Assembly: GCF_030412785.1 (NCBI RefSeq)
Contig: NZ_CP125296.1
Span: forward strand, 806,001 to 870,000
Source: Paraburkholderia sabiae
GTDB taxonomy: Bacteria > Pseudomonadota > Gammaproteobacteria > Burkholderiales > Burkholderiaceae
Reading direction: 5' to 3'
DNA: 64,000 nucleotides
Positions 26,394 to 35,433 of this stretch are shown here, piece by piece (the first letter of the stretch is position 1; each line of letters starts with the position of its first letter). Below the pieces are notes generated by a model that was not told the origin of the DNA, did no database searches, and worked only from the letters and a program-made list of their open reading frames with translations. The translations under genes were made by a program, and so were the position numbers.

Positions 26394-27941
26394 ATGAAAT
26401 TCACCATCAAGTTCCGTCTCCTCGCTACCTTGACGCTGCTCGGCCTGCTCCTGATGGTGAGCGGCGTACTGGGTATCATGGGTATGCGCGGATCGAACAG
26501 CGCGGTTGCGCAGGCTTATACGAGCGATGTGGCGGCAGCGACCTCGCTGGGCAAATCGAACCTGAACCTCACAGTGGTGCGCACGACGCTCGACCGCGTG
26601 CTGCTGCATCCCGAAGCAGCGGACACGGGAGCATTGATCGACAAGGCGCTCAACTATCTCGCGGTATCCGATGCGGCGTGGAAGGAATACCGCGCACTGC
26701 CCGCATCCGACGCAGAAGCGACGTTGTCGACGGCTGTCGCCGACGCGCGCGCAGCGATGCTGCATGGCGCGCTCGAACCGATGGTCGATGCGATGCGCCA
26801 CGGCGATCACGCACGCGCCGACCACATTGCCATGGTCGACATGCCGCCGCTCGCTGCGTCCCTCACGCAGAAAACGGCGGCGCTCGACAAGTTCCGCACG
26901 ACGCAGGGCGCCGAGCGCTACCAGGCAGCGCAGGACCGCTACGACACGCTGTTCACGGTGACGATCATCGCGATCGTCGTCGGGCTGCTGGCTTGCGTCA
27001 CGTGCGCCTTCTCATTGCTTCGCGCGATCTCACGTCCGATCGAGATGACCGTGCAGCACGTCGAACGGATCGCGCGCGGCGACATGTCCCAGCAATTGCG
27101 TTTCGAAACCGACGACGAAATGGGGCGTCTCGTGAAGAGCGTCGGACAGATGCAGCAAGGCGTCGCGTCGATGATCGAACAGATCGCGCGCGGCAGCGAT
27201 TCGATTGCAGCCGCGACGCACCAGATTTCCGCCGGCAATGCCGACCTGTCCGCACGCACGGAAGCGCAGGCCGCATCCGTCGAAGAAACGGCAGCGAGCA
27301 TGGAACAGCTGACGAGCGCCGTCTCGCAGAACGCCGAGCATGCACGCGCAGCGCGCGCGCTTGCCGAAGAAACGAGCGCTACGGCAGGTGCGGGCGCCGA
27401 CGTGGTGAATCAGGTCATTGCCACGATGCGCGACATTCACGACGGCGCGAAGCGGATGAACGAGATCATCGCGGTGATCGAGGGCATTGCGTTCCAGACG
27501 AATATCCTCGCGCTCAATGCTGCCGTCGAGGCTGCGCGCGCCGGCGAAGAAGGTCGCGGTTTCGCCGTCGTGGCAGGCGAAGTGCGCACGCTCGCGCAAC
27601 GCTCCGCGAGTGCGGCAAAAGAAATCAAGGCATTGATCGACGCATCGAGTGCGCGTGTCGACGACGGCTCGCGTCTCGTCGGACAGGCGGGGCAGACCAT
27701 CGGCGAAGTGCGTTCGGCTGTGAGTCGCGTGTCGTCGATCATGAACGAGATCGCGACGGCCTCCGCCGAGCAGAGCGACGGCATCGAGGAAGTGAATCGC
27801 GCGGTCTCGCAGATGGATGAGATGTCGCAGCAGAATGCCGCGCTCGTCGAAGAGGCGGCGGCAGCGGCTGCCTCGCTGAAAGAACAGACCGATTTGCTGA
27901 AGGCTGCGGCGGGGCGGTTCCAGCTGGCGAGTCTTGCCTGA
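26394..27941 (+). CDS. Methyl-accepting chemotaxis protein
   Basis: 515-residue inner-membrane chemoreceptor. TM1 about 8-30; four-helix-bundle periplasmic sensor 31-185; TM2 186-208; HAMP about 210-262; cytoplasmic signalling domain to the C-terminus with the hairpin tip [20 protein letters not shown] and [12 protein letters not shown]. Methylation-type Gln/Glu pairs are present. No C-terminal NWETF-like CheR tether. It follows tarD-dctA, so tartrate or a C4-dicarboxylate is the likely attractant (inference). Start chosen by the sigma-28 promoter and the immediate TM helix. Confidence 0.93.
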   Translation: MKFTIKFRLLATLTLLGLLLMVSGVLGIMGMRGSNSAVAQAYTSDVAAATSLGKSNLNLTVVRTTLDRVLLHPEAADTGALIDKALNYLAVSDAAWKEYRALPASDAEATLSTAVADARAAMLHGALEPMVDAMRHGDHARADHIAMVDMPPLAASLTQKTAALDKFRTTQGAERYQAAQDRYDTLFTVTIIAIVVGLLACVTCAFSLLRAISRPIEMTVQHVERIARGDMSQQLRFETDDEMGRLVKSVGQMQQGVASMIEQIARGSDSIAAATHQISAGNADLSARTEAQAASVEETAASMEQLTSAVSQNAEHARAARALAEETSATAGAGADVVNQVIATMRDIHDGAKRMNEIIAVIEGIAFQTNILALNAAVEAARAGEEGRGFAVVAGEVRTLAQRSASAAKEIKALIDASSARVDDGSRLVGQAGQTIGEVRSAVSRVSSIMNEIATASAEQSDGIEEVNRAVSQMDEMSQQNAALVEEAAAAAASLKEQTDLLKAAAGRFQLASLA

Positions 27942-27953
27942 CGGATTAGTCAG

Positions 27954-28217
27954 TCAGTCGTCGAAATAACCCGCTGCCAGCGCCTCGTCGAAATCGGTGA
28001 GCCACGGAGCGAAATGATCGGTGTCGTAGATCGCCGCCTTGCCGTTGGAGAGACGGGTGACGGAGATTTGCCGGATCGCTCCGTTTTTTCCGCTCTGCGG
28101 CGAATCAGCGGTGTCCGTGATTTTGAACTCGCCCAGCGCGAGTCCGCGGCTCGCAAGGACAGCCTTGACGTCTTCCTGTTCGTCCCACGAAAACTCGTTG
28201 AAGTCATGGGCTGGCAT
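27954..28217 (-). CDS. Hypothetical protein, 87 aa
   Basis: Not recognised. ATG 28217 has AGGAG 7 nt upstream. Small acidic protein (MPAHDFNEFSWDEQEDVKAV) with a mixed alpha/beta pattern (QISVTRLSNGKAAIYDTDHF). Probably cytoplasmic. Its 3' end converges with the chemoreceptor, 12 bp apart. Last of a minus-strand series after an MFS transporter. Confidence 0.6.
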   Translation of the reverse strand: MPAHDFNEFSWDEQEDVKAVLASRGLALGEFKITDTADSPQSGKNGAIRQISVTRLSNGKAAIYDTDHFAPWLTDFDEALAAGYFDD

Positions 28218-28298
28218 GTTCGTCTCCTCGGCGCGGTGAGCGCAGAACATCGTAGCACGGAGACGTGACATGCCAGCAGGTACGGACCCGGCGAACGA

Positions 28299-29528
28299 TT
28301 ACTCCGCGAGCACGGATGCGAGCGTGCGGCCCGTCGTCGCGAACGACGCGAGCACCGCGAGTCCCAATACCGACAGCAGCACACCGAGATGCATCGCGCC
28401 CGTCGCGCCTGCATGATCGACGACCACGCCGCCCGCGAGCGAACCCGCTGCAATCGCAGTCTGCACAGCGCTGACGAACAGCGCAGAAGCGGCTTCCGGA
28501 CGATCCGGCGACGTCAGCTGCATCCACACGCTCAAACACAGCGGAATCGCGCCGTAAGCGATGCCCCACGCGAGCACGCCTGCAACGACGGCACCATGCA
28601 TGTGCGCGAACGCGGGCAACGCAACCAGCGACGCCATCACGAGCGCCGTCATCGCCGACAATGAAAGCCGTGGATGCGAGGTGACGAACGTCGACGCGAC
28701 GAAGTTCGACATGAAGCCGACGATGCCGAAGCCGAGCAGGAGCGCCGTCACCCACGTCGCGCTGAGCACCGCATTGTCTTCGAGAAACGGTGCGATGTAT
28801 GTATATGCACTGAAGTGAGCGCCGAACAGCAGCGCGACGAGCACGAGGCTGCGCACAACGGTCCAGCGCGTGAGCATGCGGCCGAAATCGATCAGACGGG
28901 CAGCGGCGCGCGGCGGCAGATCGGGCAGCAGCGTCGCTTGCAGCAGCAGCGCGGCGAGCGCGAGCGCGGACGTGGCGAAGAACGACACGCGCCACGACGA
29001 CAGATCGGCGATGAATGTTCCAAGCGGCACGCCGATCACCGTCGCGAGCGTAATGCCCATGAAGATCGTCGCGCTGGCCTTCGCGCTTTCGTCTTCGGTG
29101 ACGATCTGTCCGGAGACGCCCAGCGCGACCGTCCAGAATCCGCCGAGGCTGACACCGAGCAATGCGCGTCCGATGAGCATCGTCGTGAAGTTGGTCGCGA
29201 GCGCCGCGACGAGGTTCGATGCGACCAGTGCGACGGACAGCAACAGCAGGATCGAGCGACGGTTCAGACGGCCTGCCGCGAGCAGCAGCATCGGCGCGGA
29301 GAGCGCTGCGATGAGTCCGGGCGTGGTGGTCATCAGGCCCGCCGTGCCGGACGTGACGCCGAGGTCGGCGGCGATCTTCGGCAGCACGCCGACGGGCAGA
29401 TATTCCGTCGTCACGAAAGCGAACGAGCCGAGCGCAATCGACAGCACGGCTAGCCAGCGTCGTTTGGCGGCGGCGGATGAAAGTGACGTGGGCGCATCGG
29501 CGATCGATGCGGGCTGATTGGTATCCAT
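28299..29528 (-). CDS. MFS transporter, DHA1 (AraJ/NepI-like) family
   Basis: 409 residues with 12 predicted membrane helices. The N-terminal signature ALGSFAFVTTEYLPVGVLPKI is typical of DHA1-type efflux proteins such as AraJ, YdhP and NepI, which export sugars, purine nucleosides or drugs. ATG 29528 has GGAAA upstream. It is downstream of the Old Yellow Enzyme gene on the same strand with a 115-bp spacer that carries a 12-bp tandem repeat. Confidence 0.85.
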   Translation of the reverse strand: MDTNQPASIADAPTSLSSAAAKRRWLAVLSIALGSFAFVTTEYLPVGVLPKIAADLGVTSGTAGLMTTTPGLIAALSAPMLLLAAGRLNRRSILLLLSVALVASNLVAALATNFTTMLIGRALLGVSLGGFWTVALGVSGQIVTEDESAKASATIFMGITLATVIGVPLGTFIADLSSWRVSFFATSALALAALLLQATLLPDLPPRAAARLIDFGRMLTRWTVVRSLVLVALLFGAHFSAYTYIAPFLEDNAVLSATWVTALLLGFGIVGFMSNFVASTFVTSHPRLSLSAMTALVMASLVALPAFAHMHGAVVAGVLAWGIAYGAIPLCLSVWMQLTSPDRPEAASALFVSAVQTAIAAGSLAGGVVVDHAGATGAMHLGVLLSVLGLAVLASFATTGRTLASVLAE

Positions 29529-29603
29529 GGTTGAAATTTCCAGCAGGCGCGCAGCCGTCCGCGCGTGCATGTGCATCGCGCGGACCGGCCGCATTGCGTA
29601 ACA

Positions 29604-29639
29604 GAAGGGTTCGGAGAAGGGTTCGGAGAAGGGTTCGGA
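29604..29639. repeat. Three tandem copies of a 12-bp repeat
   Basis: GAAGGGTTCGGA is repeated exactly at 29604-29615, 29616-29627 and 29628-29639. It sits between the stop of the OYE gene and the start of the downstream MFS gene. Slippage could change the spacer length. It is too short and unspaced to be a CRISPR. Confidence 0.85.
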
Positions 29640-29643
29640 GCGC

Positions 29644-30753
29644 TTAAGCCGCGACGGCGTCTTCGTCGTACGACGGATAGTCGGTGTAGCCGACTTCCGT
29701 GCCGCCGAAGAAGGTCGCGCGATCGTACCTGTTCAATGGCAGACGATTGCGCAGACGTTCCGGCAGATCCGGGTTCGCGATGAAATGCCGTCCGAAGGCG
29801 ACGAGATCGGCGTCGCCGCTTTGCAGGATCGCTTCGGCGCTATCGCCGTCGAAGCCGCCCGCCGCGATGATCGCACCATGAAAATGCGTGCGCAGCGACT
29901 TCGCGGCGACAGGGGTCTGGTCGCGCGCGTCATCCTCGACATTGCCTGCAATGCGCGGCTCGATCAGATGCAGATAAGCGATGCCGAGCGTATTCAGTTC
30001 CGTGGCCACATACGTGAACAGCGCTTCAGGATCGCTGTCCGACATGTCGCCCCACGAGCCGCTCGGGCCGAGGCGAACGGCAACCTTGTCGGCGCCCCAC
30101 ACGGAAATCACGGCGCGCGTGGTGTCCAGCAGCAGGCGGGCGCGGTTGGCGATGGAGCCGCCGTATTCGTCCGTGCGCCGGTTGCTGCCGTCCTGAAGGA
30201 ATTGATCGAACAGATAGCCGTTGGCGGCATGCAGTTCGACACCGTCGAAGCCTGCCTTCACGCCGCGTTCGGCAGCCGTGCGGAAGCTCTCGACGATGCG
30301 CGCGATTTCCGCTTTTTCGAGCGCGCGGTTCGGCGTGTTGGGCACCCAGCCCGCTTCCGTGTACGCAACGCCGCCGTGCGGGATCTCCGACGGTCCGACG
30401 GGACGGCCGCCATCGGGTTGCAACTGTGCGTTCGATTGCCGGCCTGCGTGATACAGCTGAAGAAAGATCTTGCCGCCTTTCGCGTGCACGGCGTCCGTCA
30501 CGACTTTCCATCCGGCGATCTGGCTGTCGTCGTACAGACCGGGCGCGCCAAGATAGCCGTTGCCGTCGGGTGCGGCGATGGTCGCTTCGCCGATCAGTAG
30601 CGCGCCAGCAGACGCGCGCTGTGCATAGTATTCGGCCATCAGCGGGCCGGGGCGTGCGCCGCTTTCGGCGCGCATGCGGGTGAGCGGGGCAAGCACGACG
30701 CGGTGAGCGATTTCATAAGGGCCGACTGCGACGTTCGAGAACAGTTTGGACAT
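29644..30753 (-). CDS. Old Yellow Enzyme family NADH:flavin oxidoreductase (NemA-like)
   Basis: 369 residues, FMN-binding TIM barrel. Typical NemA/OYE elements: RVVLAPLTRMRA, YYAQRASAGALLIGEATI, QLYHAGRQS, the substrate pair HAANGYLFDQFLQDGSN, RTDEYGGSIANR and DLVAFGRHFIANPDL. It reduces activated alkenes (enones, maleimides, nitro compounds) with NAD(P)H. ATG 30753 has GGAGA 7 nt upstream. Possibly in an operon with the downstream DHA1 exporter, suggesting electrophile detoxification (inference). Confidence 0.92.
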   Translation of the reverse strand: MSKLFSNVAVGPYEIAHRVVLAPLTRMRAESGARPGPLMAEYYAQRASAGALLIGEATIAAPDGNGYLGAPGLYDDSQIAGWKVVTDAVHAKGGKIFLQLYHAGRQSNAQLQPDGGRPVGPSEIPHGGVAYTEAGWVPNTPNRALEKAEIARIVESFRTAAERGVKAGFDGVELHAANGYLFDQFLQDGSNRRTDEYGGSIANRARLLLDTTRAVISVWGADKVAVRLGPSGSWGDMSDSDPEALFTYVATELNTLGIAYLHLIEPRIAGNVEDDARDQTPVAAKSLRTHFHGAIIAAGGFDGDSAEAILQSGDADLVAFGRHFIANPDLPERLRNRLPLNRYDRATFFGGTEVGYTDYPSYDEDAVAA

Positions 30754-31066
30754 GTCAATCTCCACAATTTCAGTGATTCGGGAAGCTGCTGCGTATTGGC
30801 CCGCTGTCGGGCGACGCTTGACGCAAATGTAGACGCAGCACCGCGCCGGAAAAACCGTCGGCGGGTTCGGTCACTGCGGACGCGCGTGTCCGCAATCGCG
30901 CGAAGCCCGCTGCACGCGGCGCGCGGCGATTGTTTGTGTCAGCAGAACACTGATGTCTTTTGCGCCGCGTTTATCCGCGGTGAAGGCATTTCCATAATCC
31001 GACCCACTTCAACGCGCATCGCGTTCGGCAATGCGCGTCCGATAGATACGATGAAAGGAATGCATC
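30754..31066. other. 313-bp divergent intergenic region
   Basis: Between the OYE gene (minus) and the quinone oxidoreductase gene (plus). No open frame of interest and no clear palindrome could be supported; probably holds both promoters. Confidence 0.4.
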
Positions 31067-32056
31067 ATGGCGAAAGTCATCAGCTTTGCGCGGCACGGCG
31101 GCCCCGAGGTCTTCGAATACATCGAAGCGGGCACACCTGAACCTGCTGCGAACGAAGTGCGTATACGCGTGAAGGCGATTGGCCTGAATCGCGCGGAATC
31201 GATGTGGCGGCGCGGCGAGTATGTCGAGCCGGCGACGCTGCCGGCGCGCGTCGGCTATGAGGCGTCCGGTGTGGTCGATGCGATCGGCGCGAACGTGACG
31301 CATGTGAGCGTCGGCGATGCGGTCAGCACCGTGCCGTCGTTTTCGATGAACGATTACGGCGTGTACGGCGAACTCGTACTCGCGCCTGAACATGCCGTCG
31401 TGAAGAGTCCCGCGTGGCTGTCGCACGAAGATGCCGTGGCGATCTGGAATGTATTCGTGACGCCCTATGCGGCGTTCACGGAACACGAGCGCGTCAAACC
31501 GGGCGACGTCGTGCTGATTCCAGCGGCATCGAGCGGCGTGGGCATCGGCGCGATTCAGGTGGCGAAGCGTCTCGGTGCGACGGCCGTTGCGCTCACACGA
31601 ACGCGCGAGAAGCGCGATGCGCTCGTCGCGCTCGGCGCCGATCATGTGATCGTCACTGGAGAAGAAGATCTGGTCGTTGCGGTGCAGCGCATCACGGAAG
31701 GACGCGGCGCGGACCTCGCGTTCGATCCTGTCGGCGGCAAGGATTTCGCGCGGCTGATCGATGCGTTGCGGCCAGGCGGCACGATCCTGCTATACGGCGC
31801 GTTGAGTGCCGATGAAACCGTGTTGCCCGTACTGCCGCTGCTGTTGAAACGCATCACCGTGCACGGCTACAACCTCTTCGCGACCACCACCGACGCGCAA
31901 CGCCAGGCCGCTGCCGCCGCGTTCGTGTTCGACGGCTTGCAGTCGGGCGCGCTCAAGACCGTGATCGCGCATCGCTTCGAATTCGCGCAGATGGTGCAGG
32001 CGCACACGCTGCTCGAACGCAACGAACACTTTGGCCGTGTCGTGGTGTCGGTGTGA
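31067..32056 (+). CDS. Zinc-independent quinone oxidoreductase (MDR family)
   Basis: 329 residues of the medium-chain dehydrogenase/reductase family. GroES-like N-terminal half (GLNRAESMWRRGEY, VGYEASGVVDAIG) and a Rossmann half with AASSGVGIGAIQVAKRLGA and DPVGGKDFARL. The zinc-binding Cys residues of alcohol dehydrogenases are absent, so NADPH-dependent quinone or enone reduction is likely. ATG 31067 has AAAGGA upstream. First of a plus-strand run of three redox genes ending at 33875. Confidence 0.88.
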   Translation: MAKVISFARHGGPEVFEYIEAGTPEPAANEVRIRVKAIGLNRAESMWRRGEYVEPATLPARVGYEASGVVDAIGANVTHVSVGDAVSTVPSFSMNDYGVYGELVLAPEHAVVKSPAWLSHEDAVAIWNVFVTPYAAFTEHERVKPGDVVLIPAASSGVGIGAIQVAKRLGATAVALTRTREKRDALVALGADHVIVTGEEDLVVAVQRITEGRGADLAFDPVGGKDFARLIDALRPGGTILLYGALSADETVLPVLPLLLKRITVHGYNLFATTTDAQRQAAAAAFVFDGLQSGALKTVIAHRFEFAQMVQAHTLLERNEHFGRVVVSV

Positions 32057-32087
32057 TGCCGCGTCCTTGCTCGATGAGGAGGTAAAG

Positions 32088-32720
32088 ATGGAATTCGACT
32101 TCGAAGCAATCGACGCGAAGCAACGCTACAAGCTGCTCGGCGCCGCGATCACGCCGCGCCCGATCGCATGGGTGTCGACGCTGGGCGAACGCGGCGAGCT
32201 GAACGCTGCGCCATTCTCGTTCTTCAATGCATTCGGCGAGGATCCGCCCGTGCTGGGCTTCAGCATCCTGCATCGCTCGGATACGGATCGCAAGGACACG
32301 GGCGAGAACGTGCGGCGTGAGCGTGAGTTCGTTGTGAATCTGGTGGGCGAGGCGAATCTCGATGCGATGAACGTCACCGCCATCGACTTTCCGCCGGATC
32401 GCAGCGAATTCATCGAAGCGGGGCTGGTCGCCGCGCCGTCGACGCGGATACGCACGCCGCGCATTGCGCACAGTCCCGTTTCATTCGAATGCAGGCTGTT
32501 CGATGTCGTCGAGCTTGGGCCGTCGCGCTCGCTCGTACTCGGCGAAGTGCTCACGATGCATATCGCCGATACTGCCGTGATCGATGCGCAGAAGGCTTAT
32601 ATCGACGCGCGCAAACTGCGTCTGATCGGACGCGGCGAACCGAATACCTATGTACGCACCGACGACGTGATACGTCTGCCCGCCATCGCGCTGCAAAGCT
32701 GGACGGAGCGGCCGGCTTGA
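32088..32720 (+). CDS. Flavin reductase-like FMN-binding protein
   Basis: 210 residues of the flavin-reductase/DIM6-NTAB type split-barrel family: LLGAAITPRPIAWVSTL, NAAPFSFFNAFGEDPPVLGF, REFVVNLVGE. It probably binds FMN; the exact role (free flavin reduction or FMN-dependent enzyme) is not determined. Strong GAGGAGG 7 nt before ATG 32088. It lies 31 bp after the quinone oxidoreductase and 36 bp before the Gfo/Idh/MocA gene, so one operon is likely. Confidence 0.85.
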   Translation: MEFDFEAIDAKQRYKLLGAAITPRPIAWVSTLGERGELNAAPFSFFNAFGEDPPVLGFSILHRSDTDRKDTGENVRREREFVVNLVGEANLDAMNVTAIDFPPDRSEFIEAGLVAAPSTRIRTPRIAHSPVSFECRLFDVVELGPSRSLVLGEVLTMHIADTAVIDAQKAYIDARKLRLIGRGEPNTYVRTDDVIRLPAIALQSWTERPA

Positions 32721-32756
32721 TGCCGGCGTCCGTCATTCACTGGAGAATCGAACATC

Positions 32757-33875
32757 ATGGAAGCATCGCAAGGTTCGCCGTTGCGCGTGGGCGTGATCGG
32801 CGTGGGCAACTGGGCGAAGCACGGCCATCTGCGCGTGCTCGATCTGTTGCCGCAGTACACGTTGCAGGCCGTCTATAGTCAGCGTCGCGAGGCCGCCGAA
32901 GCAGCGGCGCGCGAGTACCGCATTGGCCGCGTGGCGGCGTCGACGGATGAACTGATCGAAAGCGACGATATCGATCTCGTGCTTGTGCTGAACACCGCGC
33001 CTCAACATGCGCAGACGGTGAAGCGCGTGATCGCGGCGGGGAAGCATGCGTATTGCGAGTGGCCGTTGACGACGACGCTCGCCGAATCGGAAGAACTGCT
33101 GCGGCTTGCGCAAGCGCGCGGCGTGCGTCATGTCGTCGGATTGCAGCGCCGTCTTGCGCCGCACAGCCGTTATGTACGCGGTCTGATCGAGCAGGGCTAC
33201 GTCGGCGAATTGCGTTCCGTGCGCATGCATGTGAGCATGAATTACTTCCAGGCGACGCGCACGCGTGCGCTCGAATGGACCGTGCCGCCGGAGAATTTTT
33301 CGTCGGTCGTGTCGATCTACGGCGGGCACTTTCTCGACATGCTGTTCTCCGCAACCGGCTGGCCCGTATCGATTGCCGCGCTCACGCCGAACCAGTTTCC
33401 ATCGGTGACGATCAGGGAAACGGGCGTATCGATGCCGACATCGACGCCCGATCAGCTCGTGCTTGCAGGCATGCTGAAGGGCAACGCGGTCGTGTCGGTG
33501 CATATCGAAGGCGGCAAGCGCAACGGCTCGGGCGTGCAGATCGATATCACGGGGACGGAAGGCGATTTGCGCATTACGAATGCATCGGCATTCGGCGATG
33601 TCGGCGACGATTATGAAATCTTCGGCGCGCATGGCGACAAGCTCGCGCTCGAACGGCTCGACGTGCCCGAATCGTATCGGCGACTGCCGGATTCGCCTTT
33701 GCCTTCGGCGGTGCTGGAACTCGCCGAACTGTATTGGGCCTATGCGCAGGACGTCGCGAACGGCACGCACACAGCGCCCACTTTCGCGGATGCAGTACGG
33801 ATGCATCGTCTGATCGACGGGGCGCAGAGGTCGTATCAGGCGCGCGAATTCGTGAGACTCGACGCGGCAGAGTGA
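32757..33875 (+). CDS. Gfo/Idh/MocA-family oxidoreductase
   Basis: 372 residues. N-terminal NAD(P)-binding Rossmann fold (VGVIGVGNWAKHGHL, about 9-23) and the family's EWP-like loop (KHAYCEWPLTTT). The C-terminal alpha/beta domain has SIYGGHFLDMLF. Members oxidise sugars, inositols or related polyols; the close fungal/bacterial group is galactose dehydrogenase-like. GGAGAA lies upstream of ATG 32757. Last gene of the three-gene redox run; a GC-rich hairpin follows. Confidence 0.85.
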   Translation: MEASQGSPLRVGVIGVGNWAKHGHLRVLDLLPQYTLQAVYSQRREAAEAAAREYRIGRVAASTDELIESDDIDLVLVLNTAPQHAQTVKRVIAAGKHAYCEWPLTTTLAESEELLRLAQARGVRHVVGLQRRLAPHSRYVRGLIEQGYVGELRSVRMHVSMNYFQATRTRALEWTVPPENFSSVVSIYGGHFLDMLFSATGWPVSIAALTPNQFPSVTIRETGVSMPTSTPDQLVLAGMLKGNAVVSVHIEGGKRNGSGVQIDITGTEGDLRITNASAFGDVGDDYEIFGAHGDKLALERLDVPESYRRLPDSPLPSAVLELAELYWAYAQDVANGTHTAPTFADAVRMHRLIDGAQRSYQAREFVRLDAAE

Positions 33876-33891
33876 TTACATGCGATGTAAT
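33875..33891. promoter_or_regulatory. 17-bp palindrome, probable operator of CMD-XRE operon
   Basis: ATTACAT-GCG-ATGTAAT is a perfect 7-bp inverted repeat around a 3-bp centre, 81 bp upstream of the CMD gene. The regulator encoded by the second gene of that operon (34575) is the natural candidate to bind it. No second copy was noticed in the window. Confidence 0.55.
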
Positions 33892-33892
33892 T

Positions 33893-33913
33893 GGCGCGCC
33901 TCCAGGGCGCGCC
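33893..33913. terminator. GC-rich hairpin after Gfo/Idh/MocA gene
   Basis: GGCGCGCC (33893-33900) and GGCGCGCC (33906-33913) pair perfectly across a 5-nt loop, giving a very stable stem. The downstream TACTCTT is only weakly T-rich, so efficiency as an intrinsic terminator is uncertain. Confidence 0.45.
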
Positions 33914-33971
33914 TACTCTTCGGACTGTCGCGCGACCAGTTCGGCTGCGCTCAACACCACGGAGAGTCACG

Positions 33972-34529
33972 ATGTCCCGCTATCCCACCCATACGATCGA
34001 ATCCGCACCCGCGCAATCGAAGCCCGTTCTCGAACAGCTGCAACACACGTTCGGCATGATCCCGAACATCGCGGCGAAGATGGCTGTGTCGCCTGTGCTG
34101 ATCAACGGCTTCATCGGCGTGTTCGAACGCGTGCACGCGAGCAGCCTCACGGAGCCGCAGATCCAGACGCTGCTGCTGACCAATGCGGTCACGAACGCGA
34201 GCGAATGGCCTGTCGCGTTTCATACGGCGCTCGCGTTGCAACAAGGCGTTCATCCTGCCGATGTCGAAGCGATGCGGCAAGGCGATCTGCCGAACGACGC
34301 CGGACTGGCCGCGCTGTCGACGACCGCGCGCACGTTGATCGGCAAACGCGGGCGCCTCACCGACGCGGATCAGCAGCGCTTCTTCGAAGCCGGATTCAGT
34401 GCCGAGCAGTTGCTCGAAGTCATCGCAGTCGTGGCGGCCTCTGCGATTACGAACTACACGGCGAGCGTCACGCAACCGGCGCTCGAAGGGCAGTTCGAGG
34501 AATTCGTCTGGCGCGCGCCCGCAGTCTGA
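33972..34529 (+). CDS. Carboxymuconolactone-decarboxylase/AhpD-like protein without active-site Cys
   Basis: 185 residues with the all-helical CMD/AhpD fold. The usual catalytic ExxxxCxxCxxxH segment reads SEWPVAFH (77-84): Glu78 and His84 remain but both Cys are gone, so AhpD-type peroxidase chemistry is excluded. Such Cys-less members are of unknown function. ATG 33972 has GGAGAG upstream. It precedes the XRE regulator by 45 bp and probably forms an operon with it. Confidence 0.8.
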   Translation: MSRYPTHTIESAPAQSKPVLEQLQHTFGMIPNIAAKMAVSPVLINGFIGVFERVHASSLTEPQIQTLLLTNAVTNASEWPVAFHTALALQQGVHPADVEAMRQGDLPNDAGLAALSTTARTLIGKRGRLTDADQQRFFEAGFSAEQLLEVIAVVAASAITNYTASVTQPALEGQFEEFVWRAPAV

Positions 34530-34574
34530 GTCCGCTACGTTATATATTGCTGCTTCTCGAATCGGGGAAATGTG

Positions 34575-35402
34575 ATGAACGCTGACATGCCGCCGGGCGA
34601 ACTTGGAAACCTGCTGCGCTACTGGCGCGATGTGCGAGGCGTGAGTCAGCTCGATCTGTCGCTGGAGGCCGGTATTTCCCAGCGGCAGATCAGCTTTATC
34701 GAAAGCGGACGCAGCGTGCCGGGCCGCGACACGCTGCTGATTCTCGCGCAAACGCTCGACGTGCCGCTGCGCGAGCGCAACGCGTTACTGCTTGCCGCAG
34801 GCTACGCGCCGATGTATTCGGAGGCACCGTGGAATGCGCAGGAAATGCACAGCGTGGTTCGCGCACTCGAACGCGTGGTGCGGCAGCATGAGCCGTTTCC
34901 GGCGATCGTAATGGATCGCCACTGGAACGTGCTGATGACCAATGACGCCGCGCCGCGTTTTTTCGGTCATTTCGTCGACATGGCGGCGCGCGAAGGACCG
35001 CGCAACATGCTGCATCTGATGTTTGATCCGCAAGGCATGCGTCCTTTCGTGGCGGATTGGGACAATGTGGCGCGTAGCCTCTTGCAGCGGGTGCATCGCG
35101 AATCCGTCGGACATGTGGTCGACGGCACGACGCAGCATCTGCTCGACGAACTGCTTGCCTATCCCGATGTGCCGCGCGACTGGAAGACGCATCAAATCAC
35201 CTCCAGCGCGCCGTCGATGCCTGTCATTCCGCTGAACTTCGTCAGCGAGGGCGCGGTGCTGCGCTACTTCTCGATGGTCACGACGGTGGGTGCGCCACAG
35301 AACGTGGCGGCGCAGGAGCTACGGCTGGAATCCATGTTTCCCGCCGATGATGAAACGGAAGCGCGGCATATGCAGTTGCTTGCTGTTGATTCGGCGCGGT
35401 GA
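34575..35402 (+). CDS. XRE-family regulator with MmyB-like ligand-binding domain
   Basis: 275 residues. HTH at about 8-65 (LDLSLEAGISQRQISFIES) and a C-terminal MmyB/MLTR-type PAS-like ligand-binding domain (about 90-265) with FPAIVMDRHWNVLMTNDAA and a DWKTHQ-like segment. Known members respond to fatty acids or similar hydrophobic ligands; the effector here is unknown. ATG 34575 has GGGGA upstream. Likely controls its own operon (CMD gene plus itself) through the palindrome at 33875. Converges with the MarR gene. Confidence 0.87.
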   Translation: MNADMPPGELGNLLRYWRDVRGVSQLDLSLEAGISQRQISFIESGRSVPGRDTLLILAQTLDVPLRERNALLLAAGYAPMYSEAPWNAQEMHSVVRALERVVRQHEPFPAIVMDRHWNVLMTNDAAPRFFGHFVDMAAREGPRNMLHLMFDPQGMRPFVADWDNVARSLLQRVHRESVGHVVDGTTQHLLDELLAYPDVPRDWKTHQITSSAPSMPVIPLNFVSEGAVLRYFSMVTTVGAPQNVAAQELRLESMFPADDETEARHMQLLAVDSAR

Positions 35403-35433
35403 ATCACGTCCCGCGTGTGAACGCGACTAGCCG

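Noticed and set aside
29604..29639. Repeat array as a CRISPR
   Set aside because: Units are 12 bp with no spacers and no cas genes nearby; the same applies to the 11-bp array at 58849.
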